The translations under genes were made by a program, and so were the position numbers. The notes below the pieces were generated by a model. It saw only the letters and a program-made list of their open reading frames with translations. It ran no database searches and was not told the origin of the DNA. 64,000 bases of DNA, taken from contig NZ_CP095045.1 of assembly GCF_022919155.1 (NCBI RefSeq), positions 2,170,001 through 2,234,000 of the forward strand, in the 5' to 3' direction. Of the stretch, positions 14,638 to 23,284 are shown piece after piece. Source of the DNA: Leucobacter allii. Its GTDB lineage: Bacteria; Actinomycetota; Actinomycetes; Actinomycetales; Microbacteriaceae. Position 1 is the first letter of the stretch; each line of letters starts with the position of its first letter.

Positions 14638-15881
14638 GCATCGGTATGGGAGAGTTCGACACCACAGACGCGGGCATCGCATATCTCGGTGCCGTGCTCG
14701 GGTCGAATGGGAAGGTTCTGGACGAGTCCACGCTGAATGCTGACGACTTCTCGAACCCGATGCACGGGCGGGTGTTCGAAGCGGCGAAGGGTCTCCGCAA
14801 CCAGAACCGACCGGTCGGGCTGGTGACTCTCGGGGATGCGCTTCCGAAGAGCTTCGAGGCGGTGCTGAACGAGGCTCTGCAGTACACGCACCTGACGTAC
14901 AACGCGGAGGCCTACGCGGAGATCATCGAAAAGCACAGCGTGCGCCGCCGTGTGGTCGAAGCAGGCCAGAGCATCGCTGCGTTGGACCCATCGATGGAAG
15001 CGAGCGAGATGGTCGACCGGGCTCAGGCCATCGTTGCCGAACTCGCTGACCGTGCCGTGAAGCCGTCGTTCCAGTTCATCCGGGAGATGGTGGATGAGGT
15101 TCTGGTGAACGCCGTCGAAGGGAACGGGAACTTCATCCCGTCCCCTTGGCGGGCGCTGAACGTCGCGATCGGAGGGTTCCGCCCCGGCGCGGTGTACATC
15201 GTTGCGGCGCGCCCCGGGGTTGGGAAGTCGGTCGTAGCGACACAGATCGCGACGGCTCTGTCCTCAGTCGGGGTCGTCGCGTTCGCGTCGCTCGAGATGT
15301 CGGGGCGGGAGTTGACGCACCGGTTTATCTCGGAGCGTTCGCAGGTCAACGTCGGCCGACTGAACGACGCGAAACTGAGTGAATGGGACATCGATCGCAT
15401 CGCGCAGCACCGGAACCTGATCGACAGCCTGAACATTGCAGTGGACGAGCGTACAAGCGTGAAGCCAGGGGACGTTCGCGCGTTCGCTCGCACACTCTCC
15501 CGGAAGCAACCCCTCGCGGGAATCGTCGTGGACTACCTGCAGCTCATGGCATCCGATTCGAGGAACGACCGCGTCGCCCAGGTGACCGAGTTTTCGCGTC
15601 AGATGAAGGTGATGGCAAAGGACTTCGACGTGCCCGTGATCGTCCTATCCCAGCTCAATCGAGAGTCCGAGAAGCGCGCGGATGGTCGGCCCCGTATCTC
15701 CGATCTTCGGGAATCCGGAGCGATCGAGCAGGACGCCGACGTGATTCTGCTCCTCAGCCGCGAGGGTGAGGATCCACAAGAGCGTCTCATCATTGACGTC
15801 GCGAAGAACCGGCACGGCAACACGCCGGAGGTGGAGCTCGACTGGCAGGGAGTGTACTCGCGCGCCGTCGATCTCGACTAG
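14634..15881 (+). CDS. DnaB-like replicative helicase
   Basis: 415 aa, shorter than chromosomal DnaB (about 450-470). N-terminal helical domain at ~10-110 (DAGIAYLGAVLGSNGKVLDE) and RecA-type domain at ~165-415 with Walker A ARPGVGKS (about 197-204), ASLEMSGREL, Walker B GIVVDYLQLM (about 300), LSQLNRESEKR and ISDLRESGAIEQDADVILLL (motif H4/arginine finger region). It unwinds DNA at the phage fork and is presumably loaded by the initiator encoded just upstream, which it overlaps by 4 bp. Confidence 0.92.
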   Translation: MSIGMGEFDTTDAGIAYLGAVLGSNGKVLDESTLNADDFSNPMHGRVFEAAKGLRNQNRPVGLVTLGDALPKSFEAVLNEALQYTHLTYNAEAYAEIIEKHSVRRRVVEAGQSIAALDPSMEASEMVDRAQAIVAELADRAVKPSFQFIREMVDEVLVNAVEGNGNFIPSPWRALNVAIGGFRPGAVYIVAARPGVGKSVVATQIATALSSVGVVAFASLEMSGRELTHRFISERSQVNVGRLNDAKLSEWDIDRIAQHRNLIDSLNIAVDERTSVKPGDVRAFARTLSRKQPLAGIVVDYLQLMASDSRNDRVAQVTEFSRQMKVMAKDFDVPVIVLSQLNRESEKRADGRPRISDLRESGAIEQDADVILLLSREGEDPQERLIIDVAKNRHGNTPEVELDWQGVYSRAVDLD

Positions 15882-15924
15882 AACGTATGCCATCATCATC
15901 GAGAAGAGAACGGAGTACAGGTAG

Positions 15925-16365
15925 ATGAAGATAGCGCAGTGGTATTGCGATGCGTGCGGTGACTCGATTACGGACACACGGGGATCTCTGGTCGTATGGG
16001 AGATGGACCGAGACAACGCGAAGTCTGGCTTCGAGATCATCCACAAGGGCCGGAAGTGCGATCCTGAGCACAAGGGCATGTCGCTCGAACTCTCGGACAT
16101 GATCGGCGACCAGGGCATGTCGACGTTGCTCTCGTTCCTGTCTTACGGACCTCTCCCGCCCCGTCGCGGGCAGCCGCGCATCGCGGACATGGATGAGTTC
16201 GTTGACCTCTTCCGCCGCCTGCAGACGCCGGGCTACGAAGAAGCACGCCGCCATTTCCGTAACCCAGAAGTGCTCGACGCTTTTGACGGATCACCCGAAG
16301 ATGCTGCCTACGTTCCCGACAAGCTCAACTGGATCGCTGAGACCGGTCGTCGCGAAACCGCCTGA
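15925..16365 (+). CDS. Hypothetical phage protein with N-terminal zinc-ribbon-like motif
   Basis: 146 aa, last gene of the rightward early operon. Begins WYCDACGDSITD (Cys8, Cys11) and has RKC (about residue 45), so an incomplete zinc knuckle is possible. The rest is helical (DMDEFVDLFRRLQTPGYEEA). The ribosome site is weak (ACAGGTAG). Followed by a strong terminator. Confidence 0.65.
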   Translation: MKIAQWYCDACGDSITDTRGSLVVWEMDRDNAKSGFEIIHKGRKCDPEHKGMSLELSDMIGDQGMSTLLSFLSYGPLPPRRGQPRIADMDEFVDLFRRLQTPGYEEARRHFRNPEVLDAFDGSPEDAAYVPDKLNWIAETGRRETA

Positions 16366-16371
16366 AAGACG

Positions 16372-16419
16372 AAATGCCCCCTCCCGGACCCGGACCCGGA
16401 GGTCTGGGAGGGGGCATTT
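16372..16419. terminator. Bidirectional terminator between early and late regions
   Basis: Perfect 14-bp stem AAATGCCCCCTCCC (16372-16385) / complement (16406-16419) with a 20-nt loop, between convergent transcripts (early genes on plus, holin on minus). ATTT at the stem end gives a short U-rich tail in each direction. Confidence 0.85.
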
Positions 16420-16426
16420 GCGTGTT

Positions 16427-16705
16427 TCAATCGCCGCTGTGGCGGGGCTCGTACGTGGGGTCGGTCGGGTAGCCGAGCAGCCACCCCACCCACGCCCAGC
16501 GCGCCGACAGGGCGCGGATGAGCGCGTAGTAGGCGGCCGTGCATACGGCCACGAGGATCAGCGTCAGCAGTTCCGACGTCGACGCGTCGATGTGCAGGCC
16601 TGCCTGCGCGGCGAGGCTCAGCAGGGAGCCGACGATAACGGGCACGACGGTACGCACGAGCGCCACCAGGGCGTCACGCACCGTACCCGGGGTCTGGACA
16701 GTCAT
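16427..16705 (-). CDS. Putative holin
   Basis: 92-aa membrane protein with two hydrophobic segments (about residues 15-38, VRTVVPVIVGSLLSLAAQAG; 44-65, LLTLILVAVCTAAYYALIRA), a WVGW turn and a charged C-terminus: class II holin-like topology. Last gene of the late operon, directly after the membrane/coiled-coil protein and the endolysin. It would form inner-membrane holes to release the endolysin. Good ribosome site (AAGGAGACCCC). Overlaps the upstream gene by 4 bp (ATGA). No specific holin family signature is seen. Confidence 0.65.
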   Translation of the reverse strand: MTVQTPGTVRDALVALVRTVVPVIVGSLLSLAAQAGLHIDASTSELLTLILVAVCTAAYYALIRALSARWAWVGWLLGYPTDPTYEPRHSGD

Positions 16706-17100
16706 GGGGTCTCCTTCGGGTTCAAGGTGTCTTCGAGGTCACCGACGCGGTCGGCAAGCTCCTCATCGGCGGACTCCATAAGCACCTGCAAGCCGTCGAT
16801 CTTGCCTGACTGCTCAGCCACCTGCCGCTCGAGCGCTCTGGTCTTGGACTCGATCCTGCGAACCGCATCATTGAGGCTCGTCCCCGTATTCGGGCGAACT
16901 TCATGATGGATCTCGTCCAGCAACTTGAGTTTCTGCGGCAGGACCGCAAGCGCATCCACGGTCGCGATGAACCGCTTCAGCCGCTCCCACCACCGGAACT
17001 TCACCGCAACGCCAACGAGGGCCGAGGCAGCGGCGAGCCAGATGACGGCCTGAGCGAGAGTCGCGTCGCCGAATAGGACCGCGAGCTGCTCTTCCGTCAC
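16702..17100 (-). CDS. Lysis-module membrane protein with coiled coil
   Basis: 132 aa from GTG 17100. One membrane helix near the N-terminus (AQAVIWLAAASALVGVAVKF, about residues 15-34), then a long coiled coil (DAVRRIESKTRALERQVAEQ, VLMESADEELADRVGDLEDT). Position between endolysin and holin suggests a second holin/antiholin or a spanin-like accessory. Codons before GTG 17100 are not protein-like. No strong Shine-Dalgarno; coupling to the endolysin stop (5 bp away) is likely. Confidence 0.6.
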   Translation of the reverse strand: MTEEQLAVLFGDATLAQAVIWLAAASALVGVAVKFRWWERLKRFIATVDALAVLPQKLKLLDEIHHEVRPNTGTSLNDAVRRIESKTRALERQVAEQSGKIDGLQVLMESADEELADRVGDLEDTLNPKETP

Positions 17101-17105
17101 GCGGG

Positions 17106-17807
17106 TTAGCCCTTGCTGACCGTGGCGAGCTGGGCGACCGTGCCGCCCGCGGCGCGCAGGTACTTCCGGAAGCCCTCGTAGTTCGTGCTGATGGTCTCCC
17201 GGCCGATGCGGCGGCCCCATTCATTCGCAGCGGACTGCGTGGACAGGATGAGCGCCTTCGGGGAGTACCCCATCACGAGCCAGCCAGGCTGACCCTTGCC
17301 GAGGGCGTGAGCGTAGAAAACAAGCATTTCGGACTCCATTCCGAGAAGAGGCGGCAGTACCGCCGGAGGGGTGGGTGCGGGCTCGCAGACGCGCAGCCCG
17401 TTGATGTCCTCGCTCCAGAACCGGAACGAGCAGTTGAAGGTGTTCTCGATCTCTGCGATAGACCAGTAGCGGTAGGGTCCGGAGACCTCGCCGGCGTACG
17501 GGCTCGAGGAGAGGATTCCCACCCCCGGCACGTAGTCGCAGACGTGGCCCCAGTTGGCGACGCCGCCGACCGGAACGCCTCGATAAGGCCCGAGTCCGTC
17601 GTCGTAGGCTCCCGAGTGGTCGAACCACAGCACACAGGGCGCATCGGGCAGGTCTCGGTTGTAGTGTCGCAGCGTGGTCGCATCTGCGGCATCCGCTGCG
17701 GAGCGGTGGGCGACGGGCGCGCCGAAGATGCCCTGCGCCATCTTGAGGCAGTTCCCCGCAAGGACCGTGTAGCCGAGGTTCGGGGTGACGTTGGTGATGA
17801 AAGCCAT
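17106..17807 (-). CDS. Putative endolysin (CHAP/NlpC-P60-like)
   Basis: 233 aa. The N-terminal domain has a Cys in NLGYTVLAGNCLKMAQG (about residue 19) and a His in VANWGHVCDYVPG (about residue 88), separated as in papain-fold CHAP/NlpC-P60 peptidoglycan hydrolases. A Pro-rich linker (PAPTPPAVLPPL, about 142-153) leads to a C-terminal ~75-residue domain (FYAHALGKGQPGWLVMGYSP to YLRAAGG) that may bind the cell wall. ATG 17807 has TAGGAGGGCTC before it. The position next to the holin supports the call; the catalytic class is inferred from Cys/His placement. Confidence 0.65.
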   Translation of the reverse strand: MAFITNVTPNLGYTVLAGNCLKMAQGIFGAPVAHRSAADAADATTLRHYNRDLPDAPCVLWFDHSGAYDDGLGPYRGVPVGGVANWGHVCDYVPGVGILSSSPYAGEVSGPYRYWSIAEIENTFNCSFRFWSEDINGLRVCEPAPTPPAVLPPLLGMESEMLVFYAHALGKGQPGWLVMGYSPKALILSTQSAANEWGRRIGRETISTNYEGFRKYLRAAGGTVAQLATVSKG

Positions 17808-17827
17808 GAGCCCTCCTAGATATGGGT

Positions 17828-17858
17828 GAGGGGCCGCACCCAACGGATGCGACCCCTC
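17828..17858 (-). other. Hairpin upstream of the endolysin gene
   Basis: 14-bp stem GAGGGGTCGCATCC / GGGTGCGGCCCCTC (two G-U pairs) with a 3-nt loop on the minus-strand transcript, between the small tail-end gene and endolysin. No U-tract follows, so partial termination or mRNA processing that separates lysis from tail expression is possible. Confidence 0.5.
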
Positions 17859-17870
17859 AGAACTTGTGCC

Positions 17871-18146
17871 CTACTCCGCGGGTGGTGTTTCGGCGGCGTG
17901 GAGCGCCTGCACAGCGGAGAGGATCATCGGATCCGAGACCACCGCCTCAGACGTTCCAGGATCCTCGACACCGGCGGCGATCGCGGACGCGTACGCCGCA
18001 TCCCAGCCAGGCTGTGCGGAGAGCTGCCACATGCGCTGCTGCGCCCAGAACTGAGGATCCGAGATACCCTCCGAGGCGGCGCATGCGGTGGTGCGCTGCA
18101 GGATGCCCTGATCGGATGCGAGCAGGGATTGTGTGTAGTACGACAA
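17871..18146 (-). CDS. Small tail-operon protein (TTG start)
   Basis: 91 aa beginning at TTG 18146 with GGAGG 4 bp upstream. Sequence SYYTQSLLASDQGILQRTTA, then PQFWAQQRMWQLSAQPGWDA, ends in a helix rich in Ala/Glu. Similar small proteins often follow the last minor tail gene in actinobacteriophages, but function is unknown. No ATG or GTG fits better than the TTG. Confidence 0.55.
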   Translation of the reverse strand: MSYYTQSLLASDQGILQRTTACAASEGISDPQFWAQQRMWQLSAQPGWDAAYASAIAAGVEDPGTSEAVVSDPMILSAVQALHAAETPPAE

Positions 18147-18154
18147 GATGCCTC

Positions 18155-19933
18155 CTATGCGGGTGACCAGCGCCCCCACCCGAAGATTCGGGTCTGGGAA
18201 CTGGTCCCGTTGTTGCGGAACGTGGTGCCCAGCGTCGAAGCTGACACGAACCCGTTGATGGGTTGCGCGCCGGCCGTCGTCACATTGAACGGTGCCGGGG
18301 TCGCAGGTGCAGCTTCCGCAGGCACGGAGAACAGCGTGGTTACCGCCGCCCCGGCCGCAAGTGCCGACGACATCGTGATATCGAACTCCACCTCGACCAT
18401 CCCGAGATAGCGCCGCCACCGGCACGTGCCACTACCGCCGGTGATCGCGATATTCGCCCAGTCCGTATCTCTGTAGAGCCTGAGACCTCCGAGAATGCTC
18501 ACGGCCCCGGTGAGAAAGATCGTGCCTTGCGCCTGAAGCTGCAAGTTCTCCGCGGAGAAAGTCATGAAGCCATCGGCGACAATGCGCTTCATGACGGACT
18601 GCCCGCCCTGATCCACGAACCGTAGTGATGAGTTGTCGAGCGTCATCTTGGGGGTCGTCGCACCACCATATGCGGGGTCTTGACCGAGGATCACCTGGGC
18701 GCCGGAGAGCTCGGCGAGAGGCACAGTCGGGGCTGCGGCAGATCCTCCTGTCAGCAGAAGCTTGGAGAGTCCGTTGTCTGTGACCAACTGGGCGCGTTGT
18801 CCACCTGCGGTCGTGACTGTCACCTCGGGCTCCGTGACGTAGAAGACGACGGATGAGGTGGTCGAGCGGAAACGGATCATCTGCCCCAGCTCGCGCAAGG
18901 CGAGAGAGCGAGTCACTTTCGTCCACGTGTTCGCAGCAAGCGACGTAGTGGTGGGCGTGGTGCCTGCGAACGCAAACCCGAACGTCGCTGCCGCGGTGGC
19001 CTTCACCCAAAACGAAACGGATGCCTGAGCGTAACGCCCGAACTCCGTTGGAAATATGAATGCGAGATTGTCGTATCCGTCCACCCCGGCCCAAGGCGTC
19101 ATCCCGACAGCATGCGTGGACATTGCGCCGGACGGTACTTCGCCGGCGAAAAGGCCGCCATAGCCTGTGTGAGCGCCTCCCATTGCAGTTCGTACCCAGC
19201 GTTGTGCGTACGACTGCTCGTTGACAGGGTAGGTGCGGGTGCCGGTGAGAGACGAACCCGTCTGGATGACAGACCCTCCGACGATCGTCGCGGCGGTGAG
19301 TTCCATGCCGGTAGCGCTCTTGAAGTTCAGCGCCTCGGCGTGGAGCGCTTCGGCGGTGACCTTGCCTTCTCCGATGCGGACCACGCCTGCCTCATCGATG
19401 ACGAGGATCTCGTCAGCGAGGATCTGATCTGGCACGAAGCTCGCACCATTCCACACGAGCAGTTCGACCGGGACGCCTTCCGCGTTGTCGCGCACCCACT
19501 GATCGCCCTGAACCCACCCGCCCGGGGGCGGCTCGGGTTCGGTGACGCCGCGGCGGCGGGCGTTCTTCCCATCCGCGGTGGTCTGCGCATTCGCCGCGGC
19601 TTCGGCCGCTTCCGCCGCTTCCGTCTGCGCCCGGTCGACGGCCTCCACGACGGCCATGTTGGTCGCGTACTGGGCATCGTCGGCGTCCTGCGCGTCGTCC
19701 ACCAGCCCGTACGCCGGGTCGAGGGCATCCAGGCCCACGGTGGCATCCTCGACCGCGTCAGCGACCCTCGGGGCGTCCCCGAGCACGTCTTCCACGAGCG
19801 CCGTCCCGGTCCCGGTCTCCACACTGGAGCGGGAGAGCTGGACGGTACGGGCAAGTTGCGCGGTTTTCGCCGCCGCCTCCTGCGCAGCCTTGGCCTGCTC
19901 GCGCTCAGCGAGCTTCCGCCTGAGTGACTTCAC
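18155..19933 (-). CDS. Minor tail protein/tail tip fibre
   Basis: 592 aa. The N-terminal ~130 residues are coiled coil and Ala-rich (VEAVDRAQTEAAEAAEAAAN). Then a spacer (PPPGGWVQGDQWVRDNAEGV) and a long strand-rich region (about 180-500; GEGKVTAEALHAEALNFKSA; ILADEILVIDEAG) typical of trimeric tail fibres with repeated short strands. A compact C-terminal domain (about 510-592; YLGMVEVEFDITMSSA) may bind host surface. GTG 19933 lies one base after the previous stop, with AAGGGGGA before it. Confidence 0.75.
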   Translation of the reverse strand: MKSLRRKLAEREQAKAAQEAAAKTAQLARTVQLSRSSVETGTGTALVEDVLGDAPRVADAVEDATVGLDALDPAYGLVDDAQDADDAQYATNMAVVEAVDRAQTEAAEAAEAAANAQTTADGKNARRRGVTEPEPPPGGWVQGDQWVRDNAEGVPVELLVWNGASFVPDQILADEILVIDEAGVVRIGEGKVTAEALHAEALNFKSATGMELTAATIVGGSVIQTGSSLTGTRTYPVNEQSYAQRWVRTAMGGAHTGYGGLFAGEVPSGAMSTHAVGMTPWAGVDGYDNLAFIFPTEFGRYAQASVSFWVKATAAATFGFAFAGTTPTTTSLAANTWTKVTRSLALRELGQMIRFRSTTSSVVFYVTEPEVTVTTAGGQRAQLVTDNGLSKLLLTGGSAAAPTVPLAELSGAQVILGQDPAYGGATTPKMTLDNSSLRFVDQGGQSVMKRIVADGFMTFSAENLQLQAQGTIFLTGAVSILGGLRLYRDTDWANIAITGGSGTCRWRRYLGMVEVEFDITMSSALAAGAAVTTLFSVPAEAAPATPAPFNVTTAGAQPINGFVSASTLGTTFRNNGTSSQTRIFGWGRWSPA

Positions 19934-19934
19934 G

Positions 19935-21380
19935 TCATCCCCCTTCAAGCATGAGATCGGCGATATCGAGGCCGACCCATTCGATTTCTTCGATACGACG
20001 CCACACACGAACGCGGCCCGCCCAGCCCGCGTCGACGTCGAGCAGGACCGTGTCCCCGACGTCGAACGTTCCGCGGCGTGCGTTCGAATGCGACGCGTCC
20101 ACCCGGACCGCTTTCACGACCTGGGCGCGCTGCCGCTTCCCGAGCTCCGCCCACGCGAACGCCTCCAGTGCCGCCTTCTTCGTGAGGTGTTTCCCGTCGA
20201 CCGTGACCGGCCAGTACGGGCGCCCGTCAGGCTTCCCGACCTCGACACGGAGCGCGGCTTTCCCTTCACCCGCACCGATCGCGATCACCGCGTTCGCGTA
20301 CGTGGTCGCGTCATCCTCCACGGTCACCTGGTCGATGATGTTGTCATCGGTGAACGCGATATTGTCGCGCTTCGCTCCGACCCGGGGAACGCACCGGATC
20401 TCCTTCAGGATGCGGGTGCGGGCCGAGTTCCAGCCGGACCACTCCACCCACTCGTAGCCGGCCGCCTCCACCGCTTCGTTGATGGCGTCGAGACTGTCGG
20501 GGGTGTCCCACCACAGCAGCTTCCACGCCCCCTCATCGACTTCGGCCTGGTCTTTCGCCGTCTCATAGTCTTCTTTCGCCGCCTCGTACGATTCCTTCAG
20601 CGGGGCTTCCGTGATCTCCAGATCCGCGATCTGATCTTTCAGGTCTTTCACCGCCGCCGACTTCACCGAACGGCGCGCCTTGATGTCCGCGTCTTTCGCG
20701 GTGACGAGAGCCTTCCGGGCGGCGATCTCCGCTGCCGGCAACCGGCCCGCGATCGCTGCAGCATAGGCGTCGTAGAGCACGCGCCGGTCCCGGTTCAAGA
20801 CCCGGATCGCGTCATCGTGCGGCTTCGACAGCTTCCTCACCCGGGCCTGCAGGGCGACACGGGGGCGCGCGTACACGTCCCACGCCTTCTTCCGCTGATC
20901 CATGACCTGCTTCGCGGCGTTCGCCTTCAGATCCGAATCGGTGCCGACCCGCACCGACGATGAACCGGTGAGCGTGATCCCGAACTGTGCGCCAGGGACC
21001 GCCTGCGCCTCCTCGACCACATGCCGGGCCACCGCGATCGGGTCGACCTGCACGCCCCAGAACTCGCCCTTGTAGGCGCGGCCGGAGAACACTCTGCTGA
21101 CCCCGTCGCCCTCAATCTTCCAGGACGCACCCTGGAACGAGGACCGGGTCACGATCCACGTGCCGCGGATCACCCCATCGGCCTCTTCGTGAATGTAGGT
21201 GCCGCCGGGGACGATCAGCGCGTCGGTGCCGGCGTACCGGTAGGCGTCCACGATGGGTACGATCTCGCCGGAGAACCCGGCAGGGCCCCCACGCTTGCGC
21301 CCCGCACCGGACACGATGATGGGCAGCTCGAGCTCCAGGAACGCGCCGTCCGAGATGCGTTCCACGATGTAGCGCAGCAT
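19935..21380 (-). CDS. Minor tail protein with internal coiled coil
   Basis: 481 aa. The N-terminal (1-170) and C-terminal (320-481) parts are strand-rich, resembling the tail-hub/Gp37-like proteins of actinobacterial siphophages (QVTVEDDATTYANAVIAIGA is typical). A ~150-residue, highly charged coiled coil at about 170-310 (VRKLSKPHDDAIRVLNRDRR; DLKDQIADLEITEAPLKESY; AKEDYETAKDQAEVDEGAWK) is inserted between. Probably a tail-tip structural protein acting next to the distal tail protein. Start ATG 21380, 12 bp after the previous stop. Confidence 0.7.
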   Translation of the reverse strand: MLRYIVERISDGAFLELELPIIVSGAGRKRGGPAGFSGEIVPIVDAYRYAGTDALIVPGGTYIHEEADGVIRGTWIVTRSSFQGASWKIEGDGVSRVFSGRAYKGEFWGVQVDPIAVARHVVEEAQAVPGAQFGITLTGSSSVRVGTDSDLKANAAKQVMDQRKKAWDVYARPRVALQARVRKLSKPHDDAIRVLNRDRRVLYDAYAAAIAGRLPAAEIAARKALVTAKDADIKARRSVKSAAVKDLKDQIADLEITEAPLKESYEAAKEDYETAKDQAEVDEGAWKLLWWDTPDSLDAINEAVEAAGYEWVEWSGWNSARTRILKEIRCVPRVGAKRDNIAFTDDNIIDQVTVEDDATTYANAVIAIGAGEGKAALRVEVGKPDGRPYWPVTVDGKHLTKKAALEAFAWAELGKRQRAQVVKAVRVDASHSNARRGTFDVGDTVLLDVDAGWAGRVRVWRRIEEIEWVGLDIADLMLEGG

Positions 21381-21392
21381 GGACGCCCCCTT

Positions 21393-22394
21393 CTACACCG
21401 CCGCCTGGTAGAACTCGACATCGAGCGTCAGCGAGGACGACTTGTCCAGTCGCACCATCGACGATGGTGCCGAGCCGGAGTTCTTGAGCCCGATCGGGTA
21501 GAACCGCTGCTCGGTGCCGCGCATCGCTTCGGGGATCGCGGTACTCCCGGACGCTTCGATGACCGTGCGCTGATTCCCACCAGACGCGACCGAATCGAAC
21601 CGAGTCGACTCGAAGCGGACCGCCCCCGTCCCGATGCGGAGCCACACATCACCCCACGCGTCCCCGTTCAACAGGACGCCATTCCACCGGACCAGTCCGC
21701 GCACGTGCGTCGCCCAGGACGGAATGAGGATCGGCCCCCACAGGTTCGAACCGAGCCCCGGCCAGGTCTGCCCCGGCTGCGCGGTCGCGGTCAGGTCGTC
21801 CGACTCCACCCCGGACAGGGCGCGCGTGCGCAGCACCCGATCGGACTTCGGCCGGTGCAGTTCCCGCCGGTTCGTGATCATCTCGTTCGTGATCGTCGCC
21901 GTCGACGCTTCGTAGTCGATCGTGGCGAGGCAGTACGCGGTCACATCAGCCAGGGCCGGCACATCATCCACATCGGTGGCGGTGAGCGGCACGCCCTGCA
22001 CGATCGCGATCGTGGACCACACCCCGGGCAAGGTCGCCGGGTCCGTGAAGTGCTTCGCCGCATTCGGGTCGAGGATCTCGTGAATGACCATGTCACGGCG
22101 CACCACGCCAGAACCGCCGGAACCGGTGCCGGGGATCCCGTCCACGGTCCCGTCAGTCGGCAGCGACACCCCGTATGACTCTCGGAGGGAGCCAGGGTTT
22201 CGGGACTGGATGATGTCGTCCCCGGCGGCGATCTTGATGCCCGGGCCCGGCACATCCAGTTCGGACACGCGCAGATCCCCGGGCCAGATCACCCCGGACC
22301 CTTCGCCCGCGGACTGCTGCAGTTGCCGGCGCAGCCCCGCCCCGGGGATCACGGTCCCGTCCATCGCGTACGGGGTCATGAAGTTCACAGCCAT
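21393..22394 (-). CDS. Minor tail protein
   Basis: 333 aa, strand-rich with Gly/Asp turns. ATG 22394 follows CTAGGAGGCCTC. N-terminal MAVNFMTPYAMDGTVIPGAG, C-terminal half with WxxHVRGLVRWNGVL and SLTLDVEFYQAAV, like tail hub or receptor-binding subunits. No defined family is recognised; assigned from its position between the distal tail and Gp37-like genes. Confidence 0.65.
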   Translation of the reverse strand: MAVNFMTPYAMDGTVIPGAGLRRQLQQSAGEGSGVIWPGDLRVSELDVPGPGIKIAAGDDIIQSRNPGSLRESYGVSLPTDGTVDGIPGTGSGGSGVVRRDMVIHEILDPNAAKHFTDPATLPGVWSTIAIVQGVPLTATDVDDVPALADVTAYCLATIDYEASTATITNEMITNRRELHRPKSDRVLRTRALSGVESDDLTATAQPGQTWPGLGSNLWGPILIPSWATHVRGLVRWNGVLLNGDAWGDVWLRIGTGAVRFESTRFDSVASGGNQRTVIEASGSTAIPEAMRGTEQRFYPIGLKNSGSAPSSMVRLDKSSSLTLDVEFYQAAV

Positions 22395-22402
22395 GAGGCC
22401 TC

Positions 22403-23284
22403 CTAGAAGTTGGGGTAGGCGGGGGCGACCTCCACCGAGATCGCGGACGTGCCGGACGGGTCGTAGCCGCCGAACAGCACCGAGTAGCTGCCCGGACGCA
22501 GTTCCATATCGGACAGGCGATCCCCGGACGGCGACAGCGCCCCAGGGAGCGGGGCACCGTTCCGGGTGATGCCGCGCGGCGGCCGGCAATCGACGGTCAG
22601 GTGCTGGTCGTAGGCGAGCGTGCACGAGAACACGAGTCGCCCGACCCCCACCACCTCGATGTACGGGTCTTTGATGGGGCCGTGCAGGGTGAACACGGGC
22701 CAGGATGGCTTCGTGCCTTCCACGGTGATTGTGCGGTTTCCTGTGCCTGTGCCACCACCGAGCACGAACGGCACCGCGGCCGCAACAGGGAGCCCGCCGG
22801 TGTACTCCGGGACGAGGCCGAACTGCAGGATGCTGGACGGCCCGTACCAAAGATCATCGGACGCAACGAACTTCAAGGACGGCTCCGAGATCCCATCCCA
22901 GAGCCCGTCATCCTCGGGCACGAAGTCACGGGGCCTGCCGAGCGCGTATCGGCCGCCGATCTGCAGCTTCGCGACAGCCCCGTTGCGGGACCGTAGCGTG
23001 TCCGCAGACCACACCACGGCGAGCTCCTCGAGGAGGCGGCGCACGTCGGCTTCCCGCTCCGCAGGAGTGGTGCCCTCACCGAGGACCGCGAGGCCGAGTT
23101 CATGCGTCGGCGCGGTCTTCAGATCGCGCCCCATGTCCCGGCCGTCACCGTGCTCCCGGTCGCGGTCTTGGCTCCGGTAGGTGGCCGTGCCGCGCTTGAA
23201 CGTGGTGATGCGGTAGGGGGTGCCGTCCCCGAACTGGAACGACACCCCCTCATAGGTGATGGAGCCCGTGGCAAGGTCCGTCAT
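22403..23284 (-). CDS. Distal tail (Dit-like) protein
   Basis: 293 aa directly following the tape measure gene (overlap of one base), the classic Dit position. N-terminal half (TGSITYEGVSFQFGDGTPYR; AEREADVRRLLEELAVVW) and C-terminal galectin-like strands (WPVFTLHGPIKDPYIEVVGV; LVFSCTLAYDQHLTVDCRPP, which is a Dit/Siphovirus tail hallmark) support it. Forms the hexameric hub joining tail tube to tip. Confidence 0.75.
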   Translation of the reverse strand: MTDLATGSITYEGVSFQFGDGTPYRITTFKRGTATYRSQDRDREHGDGRDMGRDLKTAPTHELGLAVLGEGTTPAEREADVRRLLEELAVVWSADTLRSRNGAVAKLQIGGRYALGRPRDFVPEDDGLWDGISEPSLKFVASDDLWYGPSSILQFGLVPEYTGGLPVAAAVPFVLGGGTGTGNRTITVEGTKPSWPVFTLHGPIKDPYIEVVGVGRLVFSCTLAYDQHLTVDCRPPRGITRNGAPLPGALSPSGDRLSDMELRPGSYSVLFGGYDPSGTSAISVEVAPAYPNF

